Below are positions 11,193 through 22,900 of a stretch of DNA of 64,000 nt, piece by piece. The notes beneath the pieces are model-generated. The model was not told the DNA's origin. It saw only the letters and a list, made by a program, of their open reading frames with translations, and did no database searches. The DNA lies in NCBI GenBank assembly GCA_023362775.1, contig JALMGJ010000025.1, positions 10,789,001-10,853,000 of the forward strand. The letters are read 5' to 3'. This stretch comes from Charina bottae (Eukaryota > Chordata > Lepidosauria > Squamata > Charinaidae). How positions within the stretch are numbered: the first letter of the stretch is position 1; each line of letters starts with the position of its first letter. A program made the translations under genes and the position numbers.

Positions 11193-12866
11193 CCATGGTT
11201 AACATAAGGTATGAACCTTGCCAATAACAAACAAGAATAGCAACCTTCTGATCAAAGAGGGACAAAGAACTGATTTCTACATTCACATTTGTTTTAAGCT
11301 ACAAATCAAAGGTGTTGGCATAAATAGAAGTTTGGGATTTTTTAAAAATTCTGGGTAAGAATAGAGAATTATTCTCTTCACATTCTCTTGCAGAAAAACC
11401 AATCCTTTAAGGATGTGAACCATTTTATTACAAGTAATATAGTTAAGGAACTCCCACCCAGTAAACACAAAAATAACACTTGTGCTTGAAAAACTTATCT
11501 TCATCTCCACTAGGAGTCCCATTCAAGTCTTCCACTGCCATAAGTCCTTCCGGATTTCATTCTGGTTTCTGCCCACCTTTCATTTTCAAGGAAACAAACA
11601 AAGAAAAAGGTAAAATAAGTAATCTAAGGAAGAAAGAGCATCCCACCAGCCATGAATCTGGCAGCTTTAAGACATATCTCAGTAGCACTGATTTCCCATG
11701 TGGCCAGCCTAGATCGCGAGGCCTAGACAGCCAATCTGCAGACAATAATCATTCACTTCTGAGGAGGGAGATTGAGAGAGAGGGAGGGAGAGAGAGACCC
11801 AGAAAAGGGCCAATTTTATGATTTTTTTAAAAGAAGAGCTAATGAAAAAAGTGTGGAGTAATAAAATTTCACAGAAGATATGAAAGGCAATTAGATAATC
11901 AAAGAAGCTTTGAAAAGTTGAAGCTATCCACTTCATCTAAAAATGCAATGGGGGGGGGGGGGGAAATGGGAAAGCCAAAAAGGAATGTTAATATGTGTTC
12001 CCTTCCAGGCCACTAAGATTAAGGGTGACCCACAGCTATTATTTAAAGCCAGTATCAGGCCATTTAATTTTCTGCTTCAGTTGCTTTCTACTCTCCTTCC
12101 CCATCCTCTGCCTAATGGCTATTCCCCTCTTCAGTTTTGCTGTTCTTGCTTCTCAAACACTGCTCTGAGTTGTATTTGATGAGAAACCAAATGTGTGCAG
12201 TAATGGCCCTCATGCTGTATAATCAAATGCCATTTTCAATGAGTTAATAGTTCTCAATGAGTTCCATCCCTTCAAAATCTGAGAGGAAATGTGCTTCTGG
12301 GTGGAAAGCATTTACTGCTCCTTTCCGCCTCCTGAGGATGGGTCCATATCTTTGGCACTAATTTCTTTGGTTTTGACAACTTTGGGTATTTTTTATTTCT
12401 CTCTCTCCCTCTTCAACCACACAATCACATTTTAAAAATCCAGGCATTCTGAACCTGATTTAAGGCAAAAAACCACATCTGACAATGTCACAAAATATGC
12501 TTTGTAATTTTATTTTTGATATTCCAATTGAAATACTACAGCTGTGTCAGAAAATGGCATCTGAAGATGATTGCCGGGCCCCAGTGTTGTGTGCAAAATC
12601 AGATGGGGGCAGCTGGGTCAGGTAAAGGTTCTGTATAATTTGCGAGTAAATAGAAAATGGGTAGAGAAGGTAATACAAATGACAATGTTTTGCTTAAAGG
12701 AATAATGCTATCACACCTTAGAAATGTTCGTATGTCTCAGAAACCCAGCAGAAAACAGTATTCACAATGAAGAAATATGACGACAACAACAAAGTAATTG
12801 AATGGGGCTCATGTGTGAAGAGGCATGTATAGAATTGTGCCATAAGTGTGCCAGGAATGGGAGTCT
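11193..12866. other. Unassigned DNA
   Basis: It contains a GA-rich patch (about 11766-11800) and a G12 homopolymer at about 11951. No supported gene or repeat. Confidence 0.4.
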
Positions 12867-12871
12867 GTAGC

Positions 12872-13139
12872 TGTTATCCCTGAGAGGTAGTCCAGACAAG
12901 AAGCACAACTATAAGTACTATCTTTACTGCAAGGTAGCATTAACAGAATCTTGCAAGACTGAAAGTATCTCTCCCCTCCTTTACTTTTACTCTCCAGAAA
13001 ACTAGGGAGAATCCCTTCTGAAACGCTTCCCACACCCTCCCTCCTTATGTGGGCTGAGACACCTTTTACATGCCGGTTGTCCAGTCTGCAGCTCTCCCTC
13101 CCATCTCCCAAGGTCATTCCCATATACAGTACCATTACA
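12872..13139 (-). mobile_element. Solo LTR (268 bp) of an LTR retrotransposon
   Basis: On the complement the unit begins TGTAATGGTACTG and ends CTCTCAGGGATAACA, giving the canonical TG...CA ends. It is flanked by an identical 5-bp TSD, GTAGC, at 12867-12871 and 13140-13144. The complement has a polyadenylation-type region (TTGCAGTAAAGATAG) near its end. The copy at 47032-47301 is clearly homologous and has its own 5-bp TSD. The parent element is not in the window, so the superfamily cannot be assigned. A 5-bp TSD fits copia, gypsy or some ERVs. Confidence 0.85.
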
Positions 13140-13383
13140 GTAGCTCTTTGAAAATCGGTGTACTTCAGTGCCCCCATTGTCCAAGGCAACAGGGCCAAGA
13201 GCAAGAGATGCTGAAATTTATGGATTAGCATCAGTGGGTGGGTCTCAGGTTCTTCATCCCTTGCCCATTTTAGGTTAAAAAAAAGGCCAATTTTTAATTA
13301 GAAGACTGAATTGTATTTTTTTAAATTGTATTGATTTCTATTTTATCATTGCTATCTTTTATTATTATTGTACCGTAACATTA

Positions 13384-13716
13384 GGGGCGTGGTGGCTCAG
13401 CGGGTAAGATGCCAGGCTTGTCAATCAGAAGATCGCAAGTTCGGAGGTTCGAATCCCTAGCCCTGCGTGTGGAGTGAGCTCCCGCACTAGCTCCAGCTCT
13501 TGCCAACCTAGCAATTCGAAAGCATGCAAATGCAAGTAGATTAATAGGTACCACTTCGGTGGGATGGTAACAGCGTTCTGCGTGCGTCATGCCGGCCACA
13601 TGACCGTGGAAGCGTCTTCGGACAACGCTGGCTCTTCGGCTAACAAACGGAGATGAGCACCGGCCCCTAGAGTCGGACACGACTGCACAAATGTGCGGGG
13701 GGAACCTTTACCTTTT
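13384..13716 (+). mobile_element. Sauria-type SINE, full length and nearly intact
   Basis: The copy runs from GGGGCGTGGTGGCTCAGC, with A box TGGCTCAGCGGG and consensus B box GGTTCGAATCC (about 13446), through the body to the tail GGGGGGAACCTTTACC. A perfect 13-bp TSD, TACCGTAACATTA, occurs at 13371-13383 and 13717-13729. It is the best-preserved SINE of the window and retains a plausible internal pol III promoter. Confidence 0.96.
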
Positions 13717-13729
13717 TACCGTAACATTA

Positions 13730-14710
13730 TTTTTGCTTTGCACTTTTATTTGATTGTAAAGTGCCAGGAGTCATACTTGTTTACAGTGGTGCACAAGTGT
13801 AATAAATAATATCCCAAGTTCTGCAAATGGGAATAAGGCCATTCCATTGCTGACTCAGTTGCTAATCAGATCTTGGATGAAAATGCCATTAATGCCAATC
13901 CAAAGACCCATCATCATAGGGAACTGAATTTCCTGTTTGTTTATCAGTCCATTGCATGATTAGATTTTAGATTGGGGAACTTGTTTGAAATGATAAGAGC
14001 TGTTACTTGTCTTGGAAGTATAATCAACACAATAGGTACATTTGTAATGCAGGTAAAAAAAAATGAAACTCCACCGTTTAGAGCTGTGTAATTCTCACAG
14101 CTAGACATAACTACATATTATTAAAAAGACAGCCCAATCATAAAGGATAACTTTGTGTGGCAACGTACACTTTATGTTTTGGGGTATTTTTTAAAAAGAG
14201 TTTTTTTCCATACTGCTGCTTCCCCACATCTGGAAGAAAAACCAACAACTTCCAGAATTGAAGAAAAAGTGTAAACAAGCATAGGCTGCCTTTCAAATTA
14301 AGAATCAATATGGACTGTTTCAGATACTTTCCATGCATGTGCCCATGTGTTTGAAGAATCCAATTCAAACATTCCAATCCAATTGTATTTACAAGTCAGT
14401 TTGAACACTCAAATCAAAAAGGATCCAATTCATACATCACTACTAATGGGATGATCGTGGTTTCCAGATGATTCTTATTGCTGTCTTGAATGATGTTACC
14501 CCTGACCTGCTCTTTGCATGAAATAATGATAGGCTTCATTTGTAACTGGCTGGAATTTTATCAGTGAGTGTTCAGTAGGACATTTGTCAGTATTAAGAGA
14601 TCCACAAATGCTGCATGCACATACTTTCTCACATTGTCTGATACATGCAAGCCATAGCTGAGAAATATGGTACAATTCAACCTGTTTCCCATCAAACAAC
14701 TACTATCTGA
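13730..14710. other. Unassigned AT-rich DNA
   Basis: No supported gene or repeat. Confidence 0.4.
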
Positions 14711-14899
14711 AAAGGAAGGAAGGAAGGAAGGAAGGAAGGAAGGAAGGAAGGAAGGAAGGAAGGAAGGAAGGAGGGAGGGAGGGAGTGAGGGAGGGAGGGA
14801 GGGAGGGAGGGAGGGAGGGAGGGAGGAAGGAAGGAAGGAAGGAAGGAAGGAAGGAAGGAAGGAAGGAAGGAAGGAAGGAAGGAAGGAAGGAAGGAAGGC
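14711..14899. repeat. (GGAA)n / (GGGA)n / (GGAA)n compound microsatellite
   Basis: About 190 bp of tetranucleotide repeat in three blocks: GGAA, then GGGA (with one GTGA interruption near 14784), then GGAA. Long open frames in several phases here are artefacts of the repeat. Confidence 0.97.
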
Positions 14900-16770
14900 C
14901 AAAAACAAGAGCCACATAAAACATTTGTGAAGAACTGAGACAGCACTGTTAAATGCTCAGTAAATGAAGTCTGCCTTGGTTGGGTGATATGGCAATGCAA
15001 TTTCCCACAGATCAGTGAAAGTTTCATTGAGATAAGGACCTTACACTAAATAAGTAACCTAGTCAGCCTGAATGCCAGTTGGACATATGTTTTAATATGG
15101 ATTTTAAACAGCAGCAGCAACAAGAATAGTCTTATAATGGGAGAATATATTGTACTTCAGCTTGTGAAAGAAAGCTATTCTAGTAATTGAAGGGTAAGCA
15201 TTCATAAAAAGCAAACAAATCTTCAGATTCAGTATACCATGTTGCTACAAGCATTTCTTCTATCTTTTAGCCTATTTGGTATATTATATCCTGCATCTTA
15301 ACTCCAACTTAAATTTTAAAATTCTCTACCACTAATAAAGTACTTTTATCTGCCTAGTATTTGAGCGCAGTATCACTGAGCTGAAAGGTACATCAAGTGT
15401 GGGGGAATATTTTGCTTTATAAAAAATAAAAAATGTTGGAACGTGAAAAATAGTGCATTAAAGATGGAGCATATGTGGTGAACACTCCTGATGTTGCCTT
15501 GAATGCTGAAGAGCTCTGCTAGCAGGGGGTTTGCAGCTATGAAGGACCTCGAGGTATATGTAGAACCTTTAGGATTGTCTACTCAGTGGAGAATGAAAGC
15601 AGATAAGATTATTGTACAATGTAAGGAAATGTTTCAGGCACAATTCTCTGTAAACACAGTGCTGTACATTTGGCCAAAGCAACTTCATTTTACCTTTTTT
15701 TGAACTATGGGAGACAGCAATCAACCTTGCACTAGTGATGGTTAAACTAATAGGTGAGTGGAATGTGAAAAGAAAATAACTTTATCGCTATCTGGAAATG
15801 GAAGAATGAGGTCTGTAGCAGGATACATGCTAAGGTTGTAAACTGATGCACAGGACCAGGAAGCAGTTCATCAAGATCAGATCAGACAGCAGAAGATAGC
15901 AACCAGAAATAGGAAATTAACAATTAACTTGCCATACAGCAAGTCCTGTTTAGCCCAATCAGCAAAAGTCTGGGTCTTGATCCAGTAGGAACAATCTAAG
16001 ACTGAGGTGACATGGACAGCCCTGGCAAAGAATAAAACAAGCTGTACAGGTTTCTCTTAGAAGACTTCATTGTCTGGACCTTTCAGCTGTGCTGTGTAGC
16101 TGTCTTCCCCACCAACCCAAGGTTTGCTTAGCCAATTCAGCTGGGGGCAGATGTGTAAGTCGGTGTGAGTGAGGGAGTGGGTGTTTTATTTTTATTTATT
16201 TTACAAATGTTGAAATCAATAAAACTTTATTGTTGTTGAAGCTCAGTATCTTCCATTCCTCACTGCAAAAAATTAGGCAACCTGCCCAGCTGCCCCTCTA
16301 TATCACTGAGGGGCAAGCATTAGCTGATTGAATGAAAAATCAAGGGCTGTCTCTTTGGAGCTAAATTCCCATGTAACCCACAGAAGCCCCTGCAATAAAA
16401 AGTTCGCTTCAAAAGGTCCACAGAGAGTAGCATGTTTTAAGACTGTTTGATAAGCATTTATATTTATTGTTTCAAAAGGTCTTACAAGAGAAAAGTCTTT
16501 TGGCCATTTCTTTTTCAGGCATTTAAAAATAATGTGCTCATGATAAGCACCTTTCTTGCCATCTTAAACTATGTTAGCCTCCTTAGAACACTCACAGATA
16601 CAGTTAATCTGTCTGCAAGCAGGAAAACCTTCACATATTTGATGGTACAAAGCTTGGCTTTCACAGGATCAAAAATTAAGCAATATTCATGGTCTCACTC
16701 AAATGAAGGACAAGACACATATAATCCTGCACATGGAGGTTTTTCCTCTGTATCTGGGTTAGACTTTAAA
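14900..16770. other. Unassigned DNA
   Basis: No supported gene or repeat recognised. Confidence 0.4.
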
Positions 16771-16989
16771 AGGTAAAGGTTCCCCCCGCACATTTGTGCA
16801 GTTGTGTCCGACTCTAGGGGCCGGTGCTCATCTCCGTTTGTTAGCCGAAGAGCCAGCGTTGTCCGAAGATGCTTCCACGGTCATGTGGCTGCATGATGCG
16901 CACAGAACACTGTTACCTTCCCACCAAAGTGGTACCTATTCATCTACTTGCATTTGCATGCTTTCGAATTGCTAGGTTGGCAAGAGCTA
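16771..16989 (-). mobile_element. Sauria-type SINE, 5'-truncated
   Basis: Complement of the family's 3' two-thirds, from AGGTAAAGGTTCCCCC (tail) to the GAATTGCTAGGTTGGCAAGAG block. The tRNA head is absent. It is slightly diverged from the intact copies, for example lacking the CCGG of GCCGGCATG. Confidence 0.88.
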
Positions 16990-17871
16990 AGAGGGTTAGA
17001 CTTAGACTGATGTAATTTGAGTGAGTTTGGTGGAGGCCTTGCTTATTAAAAACACCCACATGGTGAGATCTGTCTTTGAGCACCCAAATGAGGCTTATGT
17101 GATTAAGAAAAATGAAATCTTCAGGGCACATCATGTTTAGTTGCCTGGCATTATTTTATATTGTCATTTGTTATGTTTGAGATTAATGCCTCTTGATAAT
17201 TACAGCTTTCTGATTTATATATAATTCACAAAGTAGAACTGTAGAATCATCATAATGGAATTTACTCATATTTAATTTTGTATTCTTTTAGTATTCTAAT
17301 TACCCCTGATTTAATTGTTACACACAGGTCAAAAGCAAGAAGCTGACATCAACATTATTTCTGACAGTGTTAGCAAGCTTTAGTTCAAGATGGAGTTTGG
17401 GTAAGACGGAGAAGATCCCTGTGATCTGAGGAACCCAGTCTTGGTTCTTCAGATTAAATGTTGTTTTCAATAGAAAAAGATGAAATGAAAGTTTTACTCA
17501 GCCTAGCAAACATAACCTATTCTGCACACATGCACATATATGAACCATCTGTTCATGCTGACAGGGCTTCAACTGTAGCACTAAATTGCTGCATTCTGAT
17601 TCCAATTGTGATTGCTCTCCCTATCCTAAAAAGCCAGTTTTCATATTTGATATCTACTAAAAAGAATGATATCATGCTCTGCAATTATAATTTTGGTTAT
17701 AATAACCAAAATGTGGAAACATAAGCTTAGTATTTTATGTGTCCTGAGTAATGAAGGATACTTAAAATAATTATTAGGCTTGGCAAAGGACTCTACATAA
17801 TCTGTGCTTGGAGTGATGCACAGTAAGATCTGAACATTAAGAATGCCAGGATTTTCACTATAATCATATGA
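16990..17871. other. Unassigned AT-rich DNA
   Basis: No supported gene or repeat. Confidence 0.4.
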
Positions 17872-17961
17872 ATATAGAACAAAATTGGATGTGAAATTAT
17901 TGTAAGGGACTGGGAGAAAGGGATTACAGGTAGTAAGGATGTATCACAATTAATGCACACG

Positions 17962-18042
<81 letters not shown>

Positions 18043-18130
18043 GTGCATTAATTGTGATACATCCTTACTACCTGTAATCCCTTTCTCCCAGTCCCTTACA
18101 ATAATTTCACATCCAATTTTGTTCTATATA
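17872..18130. repeat. Long perfect palindrome with (CT)n(AT)n(AG)n centre
   Basis: Unique-looking sequence from about 17875 (GAACAAAATTGGATGTGAAA...) to about 17971 reappears as its exact reverse complement at about 18037-18125. The arms match base for base over about 86 bp apart from an extra GC next to the AG tract. The centre is CT repeats, then AT repeats, then AG repeats, itself symmetric. The weak outward extension continues into AT-rich flanks. It could extrude as a cruciform or hairpin. Confidence 0.95.
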
Positions 18131-18344
18131 TTTCATATATATATGAAAACTTCTAATTTAAATAAGTCCCAAAGGAATGGTAAAAGAGTTGACATTTATA
18201 AGAAAAATATGGAATGTAAAGCTTGTTGGAGTTAAGACATGTTATGTTTAAAACAAAGTTTTGACAAGAGGCAGCCACCCAGGGGTTATCTAATACCAAG
18301 TCTTCCAGAAATGCAATTGCTCCATAGAACCCACCTGTCTGTAG

Positions 18345-18690
18345 CACCCCCCGTCTGCATTACGTAGTGCACACACGCTGCACTTAGGCAGAGGTGCAAC
18401 ACCCCTCACCTGCCGCTGCCCTTGCTGGCCTGCCTGTGCTCCCCAGCACCCACCCACAGCACCCATGCACCCCAACGTGGCATGCATGTACCCCCCACGC
18501 TCCTTACCTGGGACTCTGCCTCTTCCCATGTAATGACCCATGTGGTCCTGGGGTAACAATGGCAACCAGGACTGCCAGGATTGCCGTCGCTAAGTGATGC
18601 AGTCATGTGACATTGCACTTTACAACTGCATCGCTTAGTGACAGCAATCCCAGTCCCAATTGCCTTCATAACCTGAGGACTACCTGTATT
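18345..18690. repeat. Unclassified interspersed repeat ending CTGAGGACTACCTGTATT
   Basis: A GC-richer block (CCCCAGCACCCACC, CCTGGGGTAACAATGG) precedes GCATCGCTTAGTGACAG and the terminus AGGACTACCTGTATT, which resembles the end of an abundant squamate repeat whose class I cannot fix. Boundaries are approximate and there is no coding. Confidence 0.35.
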
Positions 18691-18731
18691 AACTCCTTCA
18701 GTGGGTTTTTTTATTAACATGAACCAGAATA

Positions 18732-20138
18732 GACTTCCGGGCCAGACTGGCAGCTCGACAAGTCAGAGTTTTTCAGAGTGTTGAAAACCTGGCTAGCTTT
18801 TCCCTGTAAAATTTTCACTGGAAATTTTATTGATAGATTTGCAGGGTCAGGAACAAAAGATAAAATTAGAAACAGAAGAAACTTTGAAATATTTACAGCT
18901 AAATAGAGATGTCTTTGAGATAGAGGAGAAACAGGAGAAGGAGATTTTAAATGCATTGTTGCAGTCGAGAGAGAGAGGAGATTTGAGTTTGCAACTTGAT
19001 AGATATTGTGAAATTGTCTGGTTTGTTGCTGGATGGGGAAAGGTTCAGAAAAAAATTCTGACATTTTACATGAGACAGATAACAAAACAGAGTATACATT
19101 ATAATTTTGGCATAACCTGAATAGGAGATTCAGTTTAAAAGATGGGATATAAGGTTAATGGAACCATGGATTCTAATTGGATATAGAGTATGGTATAAAT
19201 GTAAATTAAGTCTTAACTAGTAATATAATTGTAGGGAATATTAAATGTTAAAAACTGATATGAGAAACTGTATGGATGTATAAAAATGTGATATTTTAAT
19301 CGTAAGACACAAGGCTATAACATTAAAGATATAAAGGTATGTTGATGTTATAGATTACATGCAAATTAGAAATATTTTTATGGAGATACATGAATGGGAA
19401 AAAATTTTATTAGGATGGGATGTTGAGTTGGAATTAGAATTTATGCTATTATAGGATGAATTATTACTATAATTACTAGTATGAATATTATTGAGAATTG
19501 CTATAAGGTTATGTATTAGTATTAGTGGAACAGGTAGTTATAAAAATTTGTTAATTAGGTAAATATGTAGGAAGATGTAGAAAATGGTATAATTATAGTT
19601 TAAATATAGATTATGTTTAAATTAGTGTTATTTTTTATGGATATATATGAATAGAATATATTTTACTAGAAATAAAAAAGGACATTTTCTTGTTATATAT
19701 ATGATTTAAGACTAATTGGACTTTATTAAGGATATAAATACAGATGTAAAAATGGAAAGAGTGATTAAAAAATATTAAACCGATGTATTCAAGAACATTT
19801 AAATTGACATTACTTCAAGGAACGGAAACCATAGATGGATTATTGGAGAATTCTAAGAAAGGTGAAACCTATATGAAGATCAGAAGATTGGATTATAAAA
19901 ATTAAAGTGTATTTGACAAAGAAAAGTTCCTGTGTATTGTATGAAAGACTAACATTTAAAGTAAATATTGTACTTAATGACCAAAGATAGATTGGAGGTC
20001 ATCTATCTTTTGTATTTTTCTTGTTTATTATTTTACTTTACTTCACTTTTCTTTTTCCTTTTTCTTTACTTTGTATTTCTATTTCTTTTTCTAACTTTTA
20101 ATATGTATTTTAAAATTTAATAAAATTTATGGAAAAAA
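18732..20138 (+). mobile_element. L1-derived element apparently lacking ORF2 (HAL1-like)
   Basis: A 1.4-kb insertion flanked by a perfect 16-bp TSD, AACATGAACCAGAATA (18716-18731 and 20139-20154), ending in AATAAAATTTATGG plus an A8 tail. The first 390 bp carry a GC-richer leader and a coiled-coil-like, Glu/Lys/Gln-rich open segment (about 18830-19117) compatible with the start of L1 ORF1p. The last 150 bp (GATTGGAGGTCATCTATC, then pyrimidine-rich tract) match the 3' end of the L1 at 61.5 kb. No reverse transcriptase or C-terminal ORF2 motif appears between them, only AT-rich sequence. A complete TSD with this structure implies retrotransposition as a unit. That the 5' part is ORF1 is an inference. 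Confidence 0.7.
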
Positions 20139-20154
20139 AACATGAACCAGAATA

Positions 20155-20599
20155 AACTCCTCTTGGTATTAGTACAAATTATTATTAATATATTTAACAT
20201 TTGAAGTATCAACTTTGATAAAACATTATGAGATTATTCTAAAAACACGAGTTTATAGTTTCCAACTGTGCAATTCCATACATGTCAATTTAGAAATAAT
20301 CCACATGAGCTTAATTTTAGGAAAACTAACATATTGTCTTGATACTTGAGAGGTAGCTGATCATTTCACAGTAATTTTGCTTCAATAACAACAACTGAAA
20401 TAATCAACTTATTGTATTTTAAACACTGGAACCACAACTAGAAGACTTTTTCAAAAATTCAAAGAGACAAAGGTGCCTCCCCCCACCTCTATTTCTCTTC
20501 TGAAGTTTTAAAAATAACTAAGAGACCAAATAAAATTGATATTTTTTAAAAATAACACCCAGTGGTATAGCTCTTGAGATTGTCATCTTTCTAAAATCC
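20155..20599. other. Unassigned AT-rich DNA
   Basis: No supported gene or repeat. Confidence 0.4.
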
Positions 20600-20740
20600 A
20601 CATTTCATTATGTGCCATCAAGTCAGCTCTTAGTGACCACATGCATAAATTTTCTCCATGACAATCAGCCCCTAACCTGGTCCATCAGGTCAAAATCCAC
20701 ATTGGGTGATGAAAAATATCTAGAAGTCTTAGGGAAGCTT
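20600..20740 (-). mobile_element. Possible very old RTE-like LINE/SINE fragment
   Basis: TGCCATCAAGTCAGCTCTTAG followed by GACCACATG and CTCCATGACAATCAGCCCC resembles the 3' region of ancient RTE-type repeats of amniotes on the complement. It is short and diverged. Confidence 0.25.
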
Positions 20741-21239
20741 TCCCCAACCTGATACCTTCCAAATAAGTTGAACTTCTACTCCAGAATCCCCAACTAGCAT
20801 AGCCAAATTGTAAAGCCACTGTGAATTCTCAAGTGATAGTCCAAAATAGCTATAGCACTTCAGGTTTGGAAAGGCTGGCTTAACATTACCACAACTTACA
20901 TCAGCAGTTGGAATGTACTTAATGTATACAAGCCAACACTGTACTTTTTGTTCTTCCTAGAGATGATGTGAGCTTCATTCTTGGAAGTGAACAGGAAGCA
21001 TCCCATCATTTTTGGCCATTTACACTGCAATTAAAAACTGCCAGATATAATTGAAAATATAGCTCCTTTTATGCCTACCAGTCCTTAAAAATTTAATAAT
21101 TCCACCAGAGAACTGAACACAGTCTTTATAACCTATGCACCAGAAATGTGACCATCAAGCTGCTACGTCCTACCTTTAGTTCAGAGGAAACAAAATAGAA
21201 GTGTGAGTGGAATAAGTTGGCAGGAAATGAAGATATTTA

Positions 21240-22090
21240 GTTCTTTTCAGGAATATTTTTAGTTCTGTTCCTGATGGGGTGACACTGACCTTGAAGGAGC
21301 ATGTTCACAACTTGGGGTTCCTCCAGCACTGAAGGCTACTACTAGATGGACAGATGGAAGCTTTGGTCAGGAGTGCCTTTGACCAGCTTCAGTTGGTATA
21401 CCAGTTGCAGTCTTACCTAGAACATGATCTTACAACAGTGACTTATCCCATCAACACCATTCATCTGGACTATTGCAATGCACTCTACGCATGGCTAGCT
21501 TTGAAAACCATTTGGAAGCTTCAGCTTGCTCAAAATACAGTGGCCTGATTGTTGGCTGGCATAACCTGATATGAATACATGACAATAGCATTCCTGGCTC
21601 TGCATTGGCTCTCTATTGCCTTCAAAGTGCAATTTAAAATGTTGGTTCTGATCTTTAAAGCCCTACATGGCTTGACTCTGGAGTATCTCTGGGACCATCT
21701 TCTTAAACTAGTTTCAACTCACTCAGTGCATACATCCTGGAAGAACCTGCAAGTGTTTCCCATTTTTTGTGAGATATAGTGGATGGAGGCTCTCAGGTCC
21801 CAATAAGTTCTCTGTTGCTGAGGCTGTCCTTTGGAATATCATTCCCCTGAAATTCACTTTTCATCTATTGTTGAAAATAGTTGTTCAGAAGAGCTTTTAA
21901 GTTATGAAATGCTGTCATTTATGTATTTATTAGTTGTTATCTGTTGGTTGTTATTTTGAATGTTTTTAATGTATTGCGTTGTATTTTTATTTTTCAATTT
22001 TTTATTGTTATGGACATTTTCCTGTATTTGACAATACTGTAAGCTGCTGAGCCTTTCAATTGTAGCAGATAGAAATCTGATAAATAAACA
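21240..22090 (+). mobile_element. L2-clade LINE 3' fragment (pseudogenic)
   Basis: The plus strand encodes the L2 C-terminal region after the reverse transcriptase: a VRSAFDQLQLVYQL block and LDYCNALYAWLALKTIWKLQ (21354-21545), then a LHWLSIAFKVQFKMLV..FKALHGL block (21579-21700) in another frame. It ends near GATAAATAAACAAA. The order and motifs match the better preserved L2 at 51.4-52.8 kb. Several stops and frameshifts. Confidence 0.75.
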
Positions 22091-22539
22091 AACTCCATAT
22101 TAATCATGTGAGCATTCCAAATAGTTTCCATCTTTACTCAGCTGATTTGACCCTCCATAGGATGCCCTCATAAAGCACAGATATCCATAAAGAAAAGCTT
22201 CATAAATCTGATTGCACATGTGTTGGTTTAAAGGAAAGTAATATGTTTCATATGTATGAAGATGTTCTCCTACACGTCTCATGGAATTTTTTTAATGATG
22301 TCATTGGGGGAGGAGCTTATCAGCAGTTTTTCCAATCATTGCATTCCTGAAAAAGGCTCTTAATAAATTGAAATAACATCATCACAGGTGCCCCATAGCC
22401 TAGAGTTTATGTGCCTTGGTATGCAAGTATGAAAAAAGACATATAAAATATGTTAAATATTGAGGGGCACTGTATTGCTGTGGTTCTCCTCCTTTCATCG
22501 TGGCTGGATCTAGTTGGTATTGGTAGAGTAGGAGAGATC

Positions 22540-22900
22540 AAGCCCAAGGATCACTCATGCTTTGATCACCTCACTTGTGGACCACTCAGAAGCTGCAGCT
22601 GGTCCAGAATGAGGTAGCACAGACAGTCATTGGCATACCATGCCATGGTATGCCTACATAACCCCTCTGCTCCATGACCTATTCTGGTTATTAGGAGGCT
22701 TCTGGGTACAATTCAAGGTGCTGGTTATCACCAATAAACAGCTTCATGGCATAGGGCCTGACTATCTCAGGTGCCATCTGTTTCCTGTAGTGTCTGCCCA
22801 TCCTGTTCAACCTGACAAAGTCAGTTACAATTATGTAATGCCACCTGGAAGTAAGACAGAGTCTTCTGCCCAGAGTTGCTTTGGAGTCAGGTCACCTTAC
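22540..22900 (+). mobile_element. Second, older L2-clade LINE fragment
   Basis: KLQLVQNEVAQ...IG near 22580, then GFWVQFKVLVITNKQLHGIG and PDYL near 22690-22770 correspond to the L2 C-terminus. It covers the same domain as the fragment 1 kb upstream, so it is a separate insertion. Frames are broken. Confidence 0.7.

Noticed and set aside
14561..15027. Lys/Glu/Gly-rich and Pro/Ser/Phe/Leu-rich frames over the GGAA array
   Set aside because: Pure translations of a microsatellite.
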